From assembly GCF_024809855.1 (NCBI RefSeq), contig NZ_JANUEM010000003.1:186001-250000 (forward strand): 64,000 bases of DNA, in the 5' to 3' direction. This document shows, one piece after another, positions 51,068 to 60,002 of the stretch (the stretch's first letter is position 1; each line of letters begins with the position of its first letter). The notes under the pieces were generated by a model that worked only from the letters and a program-made list of their open reading frames with translations, was not told the origin of the DNA and made no database searches. The position numbers were made by a program, and so were the translations under genes. The DNA comes from Rheinheimera pacifica (GTDB lineage Bacteria; Pseudomonadota; Gammaproteobacteria; Enterobacterales; Alteromonadaceae).

Positions 51068-51688
51068 ATGATTAAAACACTATGGCTGGTGCTGGCTGTT
51101 CTGCTATTGCAAACACCGTTAACACAGGCGCAGGAACTTGAAGCCGTGCAGTTATATTCTCAGGATGAACTGTTGGCATTGATCCGTACCAACAGCCATC
51201 TTAAGCGTGTACGGGCTGATGATTGTCAGTTGGTGCGGGATATTGAAGCCCGGGCCGATATTATGCAACTGCCCGCCTACCAGTTTTTATATGGTGATAT
51301 GCTGGCCTATGCGGTTTGTGTACCACGCAATGTAGAACGTGGCTGGGACCTGATGCTGCAGGCTGCAGGCCAGGGGTTACCAGAAGGGTTAGAACAGGTA
51401 GGCCGTTATTATCATATTGGCCGCTTTGTGCAGCCCGATACAGATAAAGCTATTATTTATCTGCGTGAAGCTTCAGCACTGGGTAATTTAAAAGCACAGT
51501 TACGTTTGGCGCAGATATTAGTGGACGGCCATGGCAGCTCGGTAGATTTTGAACAAAGCTATCGCTGGTTGCATAATGCAGTAACGGCTGATGCCGCTAC
51601 ACATAAGAAAATACAACAGTTGCTTGGCAAGTTAAGCCAAAAAATGCCTGCAAGGGTAGTGGCAAATGCCAAACGGCCGGTAAAATGA
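51068..51688 (+). CDS. motX: Sodium-type flagellar motor protein MotX
   Basis: Periplasmic T-ring component that connects the PomAB stator to a polar, sodium-driven flagellum. The signal peptide (MIKTLWLVLAVLLLQTPLTQA) is followed by the MotX-typical HLKRVRADDCQLVRDIEARA and YQFLYGDMLAYAVCV. Two or three Sel1 repeats (about 95-165, for example AIIYLREASALGNLKAQLRL) come next. It has 206 residues. The sigma-28-type promoter and its place next to rnr agree with other Alteromonadales and Vibrio relatives. Confidence 0.9.
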   Translation: MIKTLWLVLAVLLLQTPLTQAQELEAVQLYSQDELLALIRTNSHLKRVRADDCQLVRDIEARADIMQLPAYQFLYGDMLAYAVCVPRNVERGWDLMLQAAGQGLPEGLEQVGRYYHIGRFVQPDTDKAIIYLREASALGNLKAQLRLAQILVDGHGSSVDFEQSYRWLHNAVTADAATHKKIQQLLGKLSQKMPARVVANAKRPVK

Positions 51689-51754
51689 AGTTCATACTCA
51701 TAACACGGTTTAGCTGTTACACTTAACACAATTTAGGAAACAAAAGATAACTTA

Positions 51755-54097
51755 ATGACGGTAAATGATCCGCATCTTGCGCGTGAGCAGGAAAAATATG
51801 AAAACCCTATCCCCAGCCGTGAATTTATTCTCGAGCATATCGAAAAACGCCAGAGCCCTGTTTATTTTGAAGAGTTAGTTGCCGAGCTCGGCTTAACCGA
51901 TGACGACGCTGTTTTCGCACTGAAAAAACGCCTGCGTGCCATGGAGCGCGACGGCCAGTTAATTTATACCAAAAACCGCCGCTATGGCCTGGTTGATAAT
52001 ATGGACCTGGTTAAAGGTACGGTGTTGGGCCATCGCGAAGGTTTCGGCTTTTTAAAGCCGGAGCAGGGGGGGCCGGACTGGTTTATCCCCAATTTTGAAA
52101 TGCAGCGCTTGCTGCACGGCGATATTGTGCTGGCTACCGCACAGAGTATAAACAGTAAAGATAAAATAGAAGCCCGTGTAGTGCGGGTGTTAGAGCCGCG
52201 CAGTGAGCCAATAGTTGGCCGCTACTACAAAGATTTCGCTTTAGGTGTGGTAGTGCCGGATGATCCGCGTATAACGCAGGATATTGTCATTCCCGACGGT
52301 GAACAGGGCGCAGCCCGGCATGGTCAGGTGGTGTTGGTCGAGATAACACAGCGGCCATCAAAACGGGTTAATGCCGTGGGCAAAGTAACCGAAGTGCTGG
52401 GTGAACATATGGCGCCGGGTATGGAAATTGAAATTGCCATTCGTAATCACGGTATTCCGCATGTGTTTTCTGATGCAGTATTAAAGCAAGTAGCGCAATA
52501 CGGCGAAGAAGTACCGGCAGCGGCCAAACAGGGCCGGGTTGACTTAACCCAATTAGGCTTGATCACCATTGATGGCGAGGATGCGCGCGATTTTGACGAT
52601 GCTGTTTACGCCGAAGTGAAAGACAACGGCGGATGGCGTTTATGGGTGGCTATTGCCGATGTCAGTAGCTATGTGCTGCCGGATACCGCACTGGATAAAA
52701 GTGCGCTGGAACGCGGCAATTCAGTGTATTTCCCTGACCACGTAGTGCCAATGCTGCCAGAGGCGTTATCTAACGGCCTGTGTTCGCTTAACCCGCATAC
52801 TGATCGCTTATGTTTAGTGGCCGATATGCACATTAGTGCTAACGGTAAACTTGACAGCTACCAGTTTTATGAAGCGGTAATGCATTCCAGTGCCCGCTTA
52901 ACTTATAACAAAGTACATAAAATACTGCAGGGCGACCCGGAGTTACGCCAGCAATATGCTGCTAACCTGACTAACATTGAAACCCTGAATAGCCTGTATA
53001 AAAAGCTGGCCAAAGTACGCGGCCAACGTGGCGCTATTGAATTTGAAACAGTAGAAACCCGCTTTGTGTTTAACAGCCACCGTAAAATTGAACAAATTGT
53101 GCCGGTGCACCGGGTTGAGTCGCATAAGATCATTGAAGAGTGCATGATTATGGCCAATGTGGCCGCTGCACGCTTTATTGAAAAGCACGAAGCCCATACG
53201 CTGTTTCGCGTACACGAGCGTCCGGATGGCGATCGCTTCGATAATTTCCGCCGCTTTTTAGCTGAGCTGGGTATAGAGGCTAACTTATCTGCTGAGCCAA
53301 CGCCGCTGGAATTAACGCAAACTCTGGAGAAAATCGGTGACCGACCGGATCGCGAGCTGATAGAAACCACTATGCTGCGCTCCATGAAGCAGGCGGTGTA
53401 TCAGGGCGATAATCAGGGCCACTTTGGTTTAGCGCTGGAAGCTTATGCTCACTTTACCTCGCCCATCCGCCGTTATCCGGATTTAGTGCTGCACCGTGGT
53501 ATTAAAGCTTTACTGGCAAAGCAAGGCCAAAAAGTTACCGGTGCCCGTGGATACACCGAAGCGGAAATTACACCTCTGGGCGAGCAGTGTTCGATGACCG
53601 AGCGCCGCGCAGATGATGCCACCCGCGAAGTAGCCGACTGGCTAAAATGCGAATATATGCAAGACCACTTAGGCGCAGAGTTTGACGGTGTTGTATCTAC
53701 CGTGACCAGCTTTGGCCTGTTTGTGCGCTTAACCGAGCTATATATAGAAGGGCTGGTGCATGTTACGTCTTTGCAAAACGACTATTACCACTTTGACGCT
53801 GAGCGCCATACGTTAAGTGGCGAGCATGGCAAAGTAACTTACCGCATGGGCGATTTACTAAAAGTAAAAGTGGCCGCCGTTAACCTTGAAGCGCGTAAAA
53901 TTGATTTAGTGCTGGTAGGCGAGCCTAAGCGTGTGGTGAACAAGGCCGATATTAAAGCCTCTAAGCAAGCGGCTGCAGACAAGGGCGCAAAACGTGGTTC
54001 AGCTAAAGCCGCAAAAGCTCCGGCTAAAGCGGAAGCGAAACCAAAAGGCGCGCGCAATATTACCGCACGCAAAAAGCCACGGCGTAAAGCGAAGTAA
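51755..54097 (+). CDS. rnr: Ribonuclease R
   Basis: Processive 3'-5' exoribonuclease for structured RNA. A winged-helix N terminus and two cold-shock-type OB domains (GHREGFGFLKPE, GRYYKDFALGVVVPDD) precede the RNB core with catalytic aspartates in TIDGEDARDFDDAVY. An S1 domain (FDGVVSTVTSFGLFVRL) and a Lys/Ala-rich basic tail (about 735-780) follow. It has 780 residues. rlmB lies 47 bases downstream. Confidence 0.97.
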   Translation: MTVNDPHLAREQEKYENPIPSREFILEHIEKRQSPVYFEELVAELGLTDDDAVFALKKRLRAMERDGQLIYTKNRRYGLVDNMDLVKGTVLGHREGFGFLKPEQGGPDWFIPNFEMQRLLHGDIVLATAQSINSKDKIEARVVRVLEPRSEPIVGRYYKDFALGVVVPDDPRITQDIVIPDGEQGAARHGQVVLVEITQRPSKRVNAVGKVTEVLGEHMAPGMEIEIAIRNHGIPHVFSDAVLKQVAQYGEEVPAAAKQGRVDLTQLGLITIDGEDARDFDDAVYAEVKDNGGWRLWVAIADVSSYVLPDTALDKSALERGNSVYFPDHVVPMLPEALSNGLCSLNPHTDRLCLVADMHISANGKLDSYQFYEAVMHSSARLTYNKVHKILQGDPELRQQYAANLTNIETLNSLYKKLAKVRGQRGAIEFETVETRFVFNSHRKIEQIVPVHRVESHKIIEECMIMANVAAARFIEKHEAHTLFRVHERPDGDRFDNFRRFLAELGIEANLSAEPTPLELTQTLEKIGDRPDRELIETTMLRSMKQAVYQGDNQGHFGLALEAYAHFTSPIRRYPDLVLHRGIKALLAKQGQKVTGARGYTEAEITPLGEQCSMTERRADDATREVADWLKCEYMQDHLGAEFDGVVSTVTSFGLFVRLTELYIEGLVHVTSLQNDYYHFDAERHTLSGEHGKVTYRMGDLLKVKVAAVNLEARKIDLVLVGEPKRVVNKADIKASKQAAADKGAKRGSAKAAKAPAKAEAKPKGARNITARKKPRRKAK

Positions 54098-54144
54098 TAA
54101 GGTAAACTGCCGGCCTTTTTAAGTGTCGGCATTAAGGGTTAACA

Positions 54145-54876
54145 ATGAACGCAGATCTGGTGTTTGGTATTCATGCGGTTGGGGCTTTACTACAGCGCGC
54201 GCCGCAGGATGTGCTGGAAATGTTCGTGATGAAAGATCGCGACGACAAGCGTATGCAGCCGTTAATTCAGCAAGCACGGCAAAACGGTGTGTCGGTGCAG
54301 TTTTGTAACCGCAAAACTCTGGACGATATGGTTGGCGGTCAGCATCAGGGTATTATTGCCAAAGCCCGGTTGCAAAGCAGCGGCAGTGAAGCGGATTTAG
54401 CCGCTATTGTTGCACAGCAGGACAAGCCGTTTATTCTGATCCTTGATGGCGTAACCGACCCGCATAACTTAGGTGCTATTTTACGCAGTGCTGATGCCGC
54501 GGGTGTACATGCTGTTGTCGCACCAAAAGATCGCTCCGTTAAGCTCACTTCAGTGGTACGTAAAGTTGCCTGTGGTGCCGCAGAGAGTGTGCCTTTTATT
54601 ACCGTAACCAACTTGGCCCGTACCCTGCGTGAATTGCAGGACGCCGGTGTTTGGATAGTCGGTACCGCCGGCGAAACTGAAACCCTGGTGTACAACGCCG
54701 ATTTAAAAGGCTCGCTGGCGCTGGTGTTGGGTGCAGAAGGAGAAGGCCTGCGCCGTTTAACCCGCGAAACCTGCGACAGCCTGGTAAAAATTCCGATGTT
54801 TGGTACTGTTTCCAGCCTTAACGTATCGGTTGCCGCCGGTATCTGCTTGTTTGAAGCTGTGCGCCAACGCCAATAA
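54145..54876 (+). CDS. rlmB: 23S rRNA (guanosine-2'-O-)-methyltransferase RlmB
   Basis: Methylates G2251 in the peptidyl-transferase loop. A SPOUT-family protein with an N-terminal L30-like domain ([11 protein letters not shown]) and the knotted catalytic domain: [50 protein letters not shown]. It has 243 residues, as in E. coli. It forms the rnr-rlmB pair. Confidence 0.97.
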   Translation: MNADLVFGIHAVGALLQRAPQDVLEMFVMKDRDDKRMQPLIQQARQNGVSVQFCNRKTLDDMVGGQHQGIIAKARLQSSGSEADLAAIVAQQDKPFILILDGVTDPHNLGAILRSADAAGVHAVVAPKDRSVKLTSVVRKVACGAAESVPFITVTNLARTLRELQDAGVWIVGTAGETETLVYNADLKGSLALVLGAEGEGLRRLTRETCDSLVKIPMFGTVSSLNVSVAAGICLFEAVRQRQ

Positions 54877-54907
54877 ACTCCGCCCCAATTGCTCTTGGGC
54901 GATAGCA

Positions 54908-55005
54908 AAGGTTAGGTGTTTCGATTGCGCAGCCACAGAGTGTTTGAGTGAGCGCGTAAGCAGCGAGCGAGTTGCTGTGGTGAGCACAGCGAAATACCTG
55001 GCCTT
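54908..55005. repeat. Inverted-repeat unit A
   Basis: Arms 54908-54938 and 54975-55005 are imperfect inverted repeats; the outer blocks (AAGG, AGGT, TTTCG) and inner block (CCACAG) match exactly. The 36-base centre is rich in GAGTGAGC / GCGAGCGAG words similar to the centre of the element at 63176. Confidence 0.5.
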
Positions 55006-55016
55006 GCTGTGAGGTT

Positions 55017-55182
55017 GCCGGTAAAAGTGAGTGCTATGCTCGCCACAACAGCACTTCGGGCAATCCTGCCCTCAGTGAGGCGGCTCAGCTAAGCTTACCA
55101 AATTCGTTCCCGACGAATTTGTCCGCCGCCTTCGCTTACGCGAAATCGGTTTGTGGCTGTGCTATCACTCACGTTTACCTGC
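55017..55182. repeat. Inverted-repeat unit B
   Basis: Arms 55017-55048 and 55150-55182 match through GTAAA, GTGAGTG and GCCACAA blocks. Nested inside are a perfect 9-bp hairpin (CAAATTCGT / ACGAATTTG, 55099-55121), GGGCA / TGCCC, and TTCGC / GCGAA. The whole 166 bases can fold into one branched structure. Confidence 0.55.
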
Positions 55183-55210
55183 TTAATCTTTCAAATTAGC
55201 GGCTTTCTGC

Positions 55211-55239
55211 TTGTTATTTGCCCGCTGAATCCGTACAAT
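55211..55239 (+). promoter_or_regulatory. rpsF operon promoter
   Basis: TTGTTA, a 17-base spacer and TACAAT, followed by a GC-rich CGCGACC stretch. The leader to rpsF is about 85 bases. Confidence 0.65.
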
Positions 55240-55271
55240 ACGCGACCTTCGGCCATACACTAACGTTCCTT

Positions 55272-55307
55272 GCCTCCATGAGAACCCCGGCCGAGTTCCC
55301 CCGAGGC
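55272..55307 (+). promoter_or_regulatory. Probable S6:S18-binding leader of the rpsF operon
   Basis: A stem GCCT / AGGC encloses a second stem GAAC / GTTC (55282-55298). The trinucleotide CCG (55301-55303) is unpaired just 5' of the lower stem's 3' strand. That matches the described autoregulatory element in which free S6:S18 complex binds the leader. Assigned by eye. Confidence 0.5.
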
Positions 55308-55329
55308 TTACTAACCGTAAGGAGCTACA

Positions 55330-55707
55330 ATGCGTCATTACGAAATCGTTTTTATGGTTCACCCTGATCAGAGTGAACAAGTACCTGGCATGATTGAGCG
55401 TTACACTGGCGCAATCAAAGAAGCGGGTGGTTCTATTCACCGTCTGGAAGACTGGGGCCGTCGTCAACTGGCTTACCCAATCCAGAAGTTGCATAAAGCT
55501 CACTATGTTCTGATGAACGTAGAAGCACCACAAACTGTGATTGATGAGCTGGAAACTAACTTCCGCTACAACGACGCGGTATTACGTAACCTGATTATGC
55601 GCACTGACAGTGCCGTAGTTGAGCCATCACCAATGGCAAAGGTACGTGATGAACGTCGTGAGCGTGCTCCTCGCGAACATGAAGAGCAAGTAGCAAACGA
55701 AGAGTAA
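55330..55707 (+). CDS. rpsF: 30S ribosomal protein S6
   Basis: Platform protein of the small subunit, paired with S18. It begins [25 protein letters not shown] and ends in an acidic, variable tail ([11 protein letters not shown]) that in relatives is a glutamate-ligation target. It has 125 residues. It starts after a strong TAAGGAG and leads the rpsF-priB-rpsR-rplI operon. Confidence 0.98.
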   Translation: MRHYEIVFMVHPDQSEQVPGMIERYTGAIKEAGGSIHRLEDWGRRQLAYPIQKLHKAHYVLMNVEAPQTVIDELETNFRYNDAVLRNLIMRTDSAVVEPSPMAKVRDERRERAPREHEEQVANEE

Positions 55708-55717
55708 GTTGTTGTTA

Positions 55718-56023
55718 ATGGACAATAGCACCGTACTGGTTGGCAGTATCTGCCGTCAACCGGAGCACAGCGAGAGTCCTGCGGGCATACCGCATACGGT
55801 TCTGGTGTTAGAACACCGAAGTAATCAGATGGAAGCAGGCTTAAACCGCCAGGCTTATGTTCGGATACAGGTTGTACTGACCGGAGCCGCACTAACACAA
55901 CATACCCGACAGTTAACGTTGGGCAATATGGTAAAGGTGACAGGTTTTTTAAACCGCCACCAAAGCCGCAGCGGACAAGCTAAGCTGGTGCTGCATGCGC
56001 AACAAATTGAATATATAAGTTAG
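55718..56023 (+). CDS. priB: Primosomal replication protein N (PriB)
   Basis: Single-stranded-DNA-binding OB-fold protein of the PriA-PriB-DnaT restart primosome. I use ATG 55718 ([20 protein letters not shown]), 10 bases after rpsF; a TTG at 55709 is in frame. It has 101 residues, against 104 in E. coli. The [20 protein letters not shown] segment is typical. Its place between rpsF and rpsR is diagnostic. Confidence 0.95.
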   Translation: MDNSTVLVGSICRQPEHSESPAGIPHTVLVLEHRSNQMEAGLNRQAYVRIQVVLTGAALTQHTRQLTLGNMVKVTGFLNRHQSRSGQAKLVLHAQQIEYIS

Positions 56024-56034
56024 GAGACAGGCAA

Positions 56035-56262
56035 ATGTCACGTTTTTTCCGTCGCCGTAAATTCTGCCGTTTTTCTGCAGAAGGCACTGTAGAGATTGAT
56101 TACAAAGATACCGTTGTTCTGAAAAACTATGTTACAGAAAGCGGTAAGATCGTACCTAGCCGTATTACTGGTACCAGCGCTAAGTATCAGCGCCAACTGG
56201 CTCGTGCTATCAAGCGCGCACGCTACCTGGCTCTGCTGCCTTACAGCGACTCACACAGTTAA
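56035..56262 (+). CDS. rpsR: 30S ribosomal protein S18
   Basis: It has 75 residues, opening with basic [17 protein letters not shown] and containing [20 protein letters not shown], nearly identical to E. coli S18. It binds S6 and 16S rRNA in the platform. Preceded by GGAGACAGG and followed after 19 bases by rplI. Confidence 0.99.
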   Translation: MSRFFRRRKFCRFSAEGTVEIDYKDTVVLKNYVTESGKIVPSRITGTSAKYQRQLARAIKRARYLALLPYSDSHS

Positions 56263-56281
56263 TACAGAAGGGGTATAAGCA

Positions 56282-56734
56282 ATGCAAATTATTCTGTTAG
56301 ACAAAGTCGCTAACCTGGGTGGTTTAGGTGACAATGTAGCTGTTAAGTCAGGTTATGCTCGTAACTTCTTGTTCCCACAGGGTAAAGCAGTTCCGGCTAC
56401 CAAGGCTAACATCGAGAAGTTCGAAGCCCGTCGTGCTGAATTAGAAGCTAAATTAGCTGATGATTTAACTGCTGCAAACGACCGTGCTGCTAAAATTGCT
56501 GCGCTGGGTGAAGTGACAATCGCTTCTAAAGCCGGTGACGAAGGCAAACTGTTCGGTTCAGTAGGTACACGTGATATCGCTGATGCGATCACTGAAGCCG
56601 GCGTTAAAGTATCTAAAGCAGAAGTTAAACTGCCTACAGGTACTTTACGTGAAACTGGCGAGTACGAAATCGATGTACAGTTACACGCTGAAGTTACTGC
56701 AACTGTAAAAGTTGTAGTAATCGCAGAAGCTTAA
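56282..56734 (+). CDS. rplI: 50S ribosomal protein L9
   Basis: It has 150 residues. The N-terminal globular rRNA-binding domain ([32 protein letters not shown]), a long connecting helix (about 40-75, [13 protein letters not shown]) and a C-terminal domain ([12 protein letters not shown]) are intact. It is the last gene of the ribosomal operon, followed by a strong terminator. Confidence 0.98.
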   Translation: MQIILLDKVANLGGLGDNVAVKSGYARNFLFPQGKAVPATKANIEKFEARRAELEAKLADDLTAANDRAAKIAALGEVTIASKAGDEGKLFGSVGTRDIADAITEAGVKVSKAEVKLPTGTLRETGEYEIDVQLHAEVTATVKVVVIAEA

Positions 56735-56742
56735 TAAGCTTT

Positions 56743-56772
56743 AAAGCGCACTGTATCTGCAGTGCGCTTTTT
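56743..56772 (+). terminator. Terminator after rplI
   Basis: AAAGCGCACTG and CAGTGCGCTTTTT pair around a short loop. Confidence 0.9.
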
Positions 56773-56901
56773 CCTCTGTTTCCCCCGTTGTTGTTTATCC
56801 CGTTCGTTTAGTTAAGCCGATAAAAATATCTGACACTTCGCTTTGTGATCTGCCTTAGGCAGGTTAGCATTATGCTGCTTTCGCTAACTGACACAGGTGT
56901 T

Positions 56902-58284
56902 ATGAGTAGTATCAAAGACAAACAGGTTGCTGCAGTTAAAATGCCGCCGCATTCGATAGAAGCTGAGCAATCGGTACTAGGCGGCTTAATGCTGGATAAC
57001 GAGGCCTGGGATCGCGTGGCAGAAAAAGTGGTTGAGCAGGATTTTTACCTGCGTGCGCACCGCTTTATTTTCGCTGCTATGTCACGTTTGGCTGAGGCTA
57101 CCCAGCCGATAGATATTATTACCGTATCGGAAGATTTAGAAGCCAACCTGCAATTGGATGATGTGGGTGGTTTTGCTTACCTGGGCGAAATTGCCAAAAA
57201 TACCCCCAGCGCCGCTAATATTCTGGCCTATGCCGAAATCGTGCGTGAGCGCGCCGTGGTGCGCGATATGATTGCAGTAGCACATGATATTGCCGATGCC
57301 GGTTACGACACTCAGGGCCGTACCTCGGCAGAGCTGCTGGACTTTGCCGAAACCAAAGTATTTAAAATTGCTGAGCAGCGTACCAATGCCAATGAAGGCC
57401 CCGAGCCAATAAACAGTATACTGGCCAAAACCATCGAGAAAATTGACGAGCTGTTTCGCTCGCCACACGATGGTGTTACCGGGGTATCTACCGGCTATGT
57501 CGATTTGGATAAAATGACTAACGGCATGCAGCCGTCAGACCTGATCATTGTTGCCGCCCGGCCGTCGATGGGTAAAACCACTTTCGCGATGAACCTGTGT
57601 GAGCATGCCGCCATTACTTCTGACAAGCCGGTGCTGATTTTTAGCTTAGAGATGCCATCGGAACAAATTATGATGCGTATGCTGGCTTCCCTGGGCCGGA
57701 TTGATCAAACCAAGGTACGTACCGGCCAGTTGGAAGATGAAGACTGGGCGCGGCTGTCTTCTGCCATTGAGCTGTTGAACACCAAAGGCAAAATGTACAT
57801 CGATGACGGCTCGGGTTTAACACCGACCGAAGTACGTTCAAGGGCGCGCCGGGTGGCGCGTGAACATGGTGGCTTAAGTATGATCATGGTCGACTACTTA
57901 CAGCTAATGACAGTGCCGGGCTTAAGTGAGAACCGCACCCTGGAAATTGCCGAAATTTCCCGCTCGTTAAAAGCGTTGGCGAAAGAGCTGAAAGTGCCGG
58001 TAGTGGCACTGTCACAGCTAAACCGTTCATTGGAGCAACGCGCCGATAAGCGCCCGGTAAACTCTGACTTGCGTGAATCCGGCTCTATCGAACAGGACGC
58101 CGACTTAATTATGTTTATCTATCGCGACGAAGTGTACAACGACGACAGCCCGGATAAAGGTACTGCAGAAGTCATTATCGGTAAGCAGCGGAACGGCCCT
58201 ATTGGCCGGGTGCGCTTAACCTTTCATGGTCGTTATTCGCGCTTTGATAACTACGCCGGTAGTGCCAGGTTCGAGGAAGATTAA
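56902..58284 (+). CDS. dnaB: Replicative DNA helicase DnaB
   Basis: Hexameric 5'-3' helicase at the replication fork. I use ATG 56902 (MSSIKDKQVAAVKMPPHS); the frame is open upstream without a good start. The N-terminal domain (SIEAEQSVLGGLML) is joined to a RecA-like ATPase with Walker A AARPSMGKTTFAMN, Walker B IMVDYLQLM and the arginine-finger region. It has 460 residues. No intein is present. It shares one base with alr. Confidence 0.97.
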   Translation: MSSIKDKQVAAVKMPPHSIEAEQSVLGGLMLDNEAWDRVAEKVVEQDFYLRAHRFIFAAMSRLAEATQPIDIITVSEDLEANLQLDDVGGFAYLGEIAKNTPSAANILAYAEIVRERAVVRDMIAVAHDIADAGYDTQGRTSAELLDFAETKVFKIAEQRTNANEGPEPINSILAKTIEKIDELFRSPHDGVTGVSTGYVDLDKMTNGMQPSDLIIVAARPSMGKTTFAMNLCEHAAITSDKPVLIFSLEMPSEQIMMRMLASLGRIDQTKVRTGQLEDEDWARLSSAIELLNTKGKMYIDDGSGLTPTEVRSRARRVAREHGGLSMIMVDYLQLMTVPGLSENRTLEIAEISRSLKALAKELKVPVVALSQLNRSLEQRADKRPVNSDLRESGSIEQDADLIMFIYRDEVYNDDSPDKGTAEVIIGKQRNGPIGRVRLTFHGRYSRFDNYAGSARFEED

Positions 58285-59372
58285 TGCTAAGCCGCCGGCC
58301 ACAAGCCACCATTGATCTTGCTGCGCTTAAGCATAACTATCAGCGTGTAAAACAGTTAGCCCCACACAGCAAAGTGCTGGCCGTATTAAAAGCCAATGCC
58401 TATGGCCATGGTATGCTCAGCGTAGCTCAGGCGTTAACACAGGCCGATGCTTTGGGCGTAGCGCGCCTTGATGAAGCCTTAGCATTGCGTGCCGGTGGTA
58501 TTGCCAGGCCAATAGTACTGCTGGAAGGCTTTTTTCATGCCGATGAGCTGGCACAAATTGTTGCTTCTAACCTGCAACTGATAATACATCATCGTGAGCA
58601 GGCCGAAGCGCTTATGGCCGCCCGGCTTGATGCACCGGTACGGGTGTGGCTGAAACTGGATACCGGCATGCACCGGCTCGGTATTTATCCGCATGAGTTT
58701 AGAGGGTTATATCAGCGTTTAAGCCAAAGCCGCAATGTGCAGGGGGCGCTTAGGTTAATGAGCCACTTTGCCAGTTCAGACGAGCTGGATAAACCTGCAA
58801 CGGTTAACCAACTGGCATTGTTTAAGCATATTACGCAAGGTTTTGCCGGTGAGCATTCACTGGCTAACTCTGCTGCGGTATTAAATTGGCCACAAAGCCA
58901 TGGTGACTGGGTGCGGCCAGGCTTAATGCTATACGGTGTATCGCCAATGGCCGATACAGTGGGTACGGAGCATGAGCTTAAACCGGTAATGACGCTGAGC
59001 AGCAGTGTTATTGCAGTACGTGAGGTAAATGCCGGTGATGCCGTGGGTTATGGCGGCAGTTGGATAGCCGCACACAGTACCCGTTTAGCTGTAGTAGCGA
59101 TGGGTTATGGTGATGGCTACCCACGCGGCGCCGGTAATAATGCCGATGTGCTGATTAACGGCAAGCGTTTGCCGATAGTGGGCCGGGTGTCGATGGATAT
59201 GATTACCGTAGATATTGGCAACGAGGCTGTAGCCGTGGGTGATAAAGTGGTCCTGTGGGGTCGCGATTTACCGGTAGAGCAATTGGCGCGTTGCGTTGAT
59301 ACTATTCCTTATGAACTACTGTGTAATATTACCAGCCGTGTGCAGTTTAGCTATATCAATTCATCAGGTTAA
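58284..59372 (+). CDS. alr: Alanine racemase
   Basis: Makes D-alanine for peptidoglycan. PLP binds Lys36 in VLKANAYGHG. The second catalytic base is the Tyr in DAVGYGGSW, and the SMDMITVDI motif follows. It has 362 residues (E. coli Alr 359). Start and dnaB stop overlap by one base (TAATG), the usual dnaB-alr coupling. Confidence 0.97.
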   Translation: MLSRRPQATIDLAALKHNYQRVKQLAPHSKVLAVLKANAYGHGMLSVAQALTQADALGVARLDEALALRAGGIARPIVLLEGFFHADELAQIVASNLQLIIHHREQAEALMAARLDAPVRVWLKLDTGMHRLGIYPHEFRGLYQRLSQSRNVQGALRLMSHFASSDELDKPATVNQLALFKHITQGFAGEHSLANSAAVLNWPQSHGDWVRPGLMLYGVSPMADTVGTEHELKPVMTLSSSVIAVREVNAGDAVGYGGSWIAAHSTRLAVVAMGYGDGYPRGAGNNADVLINGKRLPIVGRVSMDMITVDIGNEAVAVGDKVVLWGRDLPVEQLARCVDTIPYELLCNITSRVQFSYINSSG

Positions 59373-59377
59373 ATAAA

Positions 59378-59417
59378 AACGCCGGCGCTAAGCGTGTGTT
59401 AACACTAGGCCGGCGTT
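59378..59417 (-). terminator. Terminator between alr and cheX, acting on the cheX strand
   Basis: AACGCCGGC / GCCGGCGTT arms enclose a second perfect palindrome GTGTTAACAC. The T run (GTTTTTATTT) lies on the reverse strand, so cheX is the better-served gene. Confidence 0.65.
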
Positions 59418-59436
59418 GTGCTGTACAGATGGCAGT

Positions 59437-59901
59437 TTATTTATCAAAGCTTACTTCAATATGTACCTTGCCAAAATCTGAATCAAAAGGCATCAGAATT
59501 TTCGCGCCTTCGGATTTATGTGAAATAGTATGATTTTTACCGGATACCACCACAGGGGTTGCCATAGTAAAGTCGTAGCCTTTTTCGCCTAAAATACGTT
59601 TTGCGCCGCCGGTAACCATGTTGGTAATTTCACCTACCATGTCGGTAACATCTTCTGTAATGCCTTTTGGCCGTTCGCCCAGCATACGAAACATAATTTC
59701 CACCGCTAACGATTCTTCAAAGGTAATAGAAAAAGAACCTTTGGTTTGCGGGCTAACCATACCAATTAAACCAGACACATCGCCACGGGCAACTTCGTCT
59801 TTTTTAATACGTGGTTGTCCGGGAGTAATAGTGGTATTTGCCATAGTGCTTAGCACATTGACTAAAGACGATAAAAACGGATTTATAAATTCAACATTCA
59901 T
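59437..59901 (-). CDS. cheX: CheX-type chemotaxis phosphatase
   Basis: Dephosphorylates CheY-P in species that use CheX instead of, or beside, CheZ. A 154-residue CheC-like protein with one phosphatase helix MVGEITNMVTGGAK, where Glu and Asn are the ExxN active pair. The N terminus MNVEFINPFLSSLVNVLSTM is typical. No chemotaxis or flagellar gene is adjacent. It could also serve another receiver. Confidence 0.88.
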   Translation of the reverse strand: MNVEFINPFLSSLVNVLSTMANTTITPGQPRIKKDEVARGDVSGLIGMVSPQTKGSFSITFEESLAVEIMFRMLGERPKGITEDVTDMVGEITNMVTGGAKRILGEKGYDFTMATPVVVSGKNHTISHKSEGAKILMPFDSDFGKVHIEVSFDK

Positions 59902-60002
59902 GTCAATGCCTATCAGAAAACAGAACTAAAGCGAAAGCTTGTTTAAGATTAGAAACCTTTTTATAAATGTACAAGCCAGATCCTTGATATAGATAAGTTT
60001 TA

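Larger units (their letters stand above)
54877..55329 (+). other. Structured non-coding region between rlmB and rpsF
   Basis: 453 bases with no credible gene. A CGCCCCAA / TTGGGCG hairpin (54880-54901) may end rlmB. Two inverted-repeat units (54908-55005 and 55017-55182), the rpsF promoter (55211) and an RNA leader follow. Confidence 0.6.

Noticed and set aside
55183..55533. Reverse 116-codon ORF over the rpsF leader
   Set aside because: Antisense to the rpsF promoter, leader and coding start, with no domain.
59902..59940. Possible sigma-28 promoter upstream of cheX
   Set aside because: CTGATAG is a poor -10 and no TAAA lies at the right distance.
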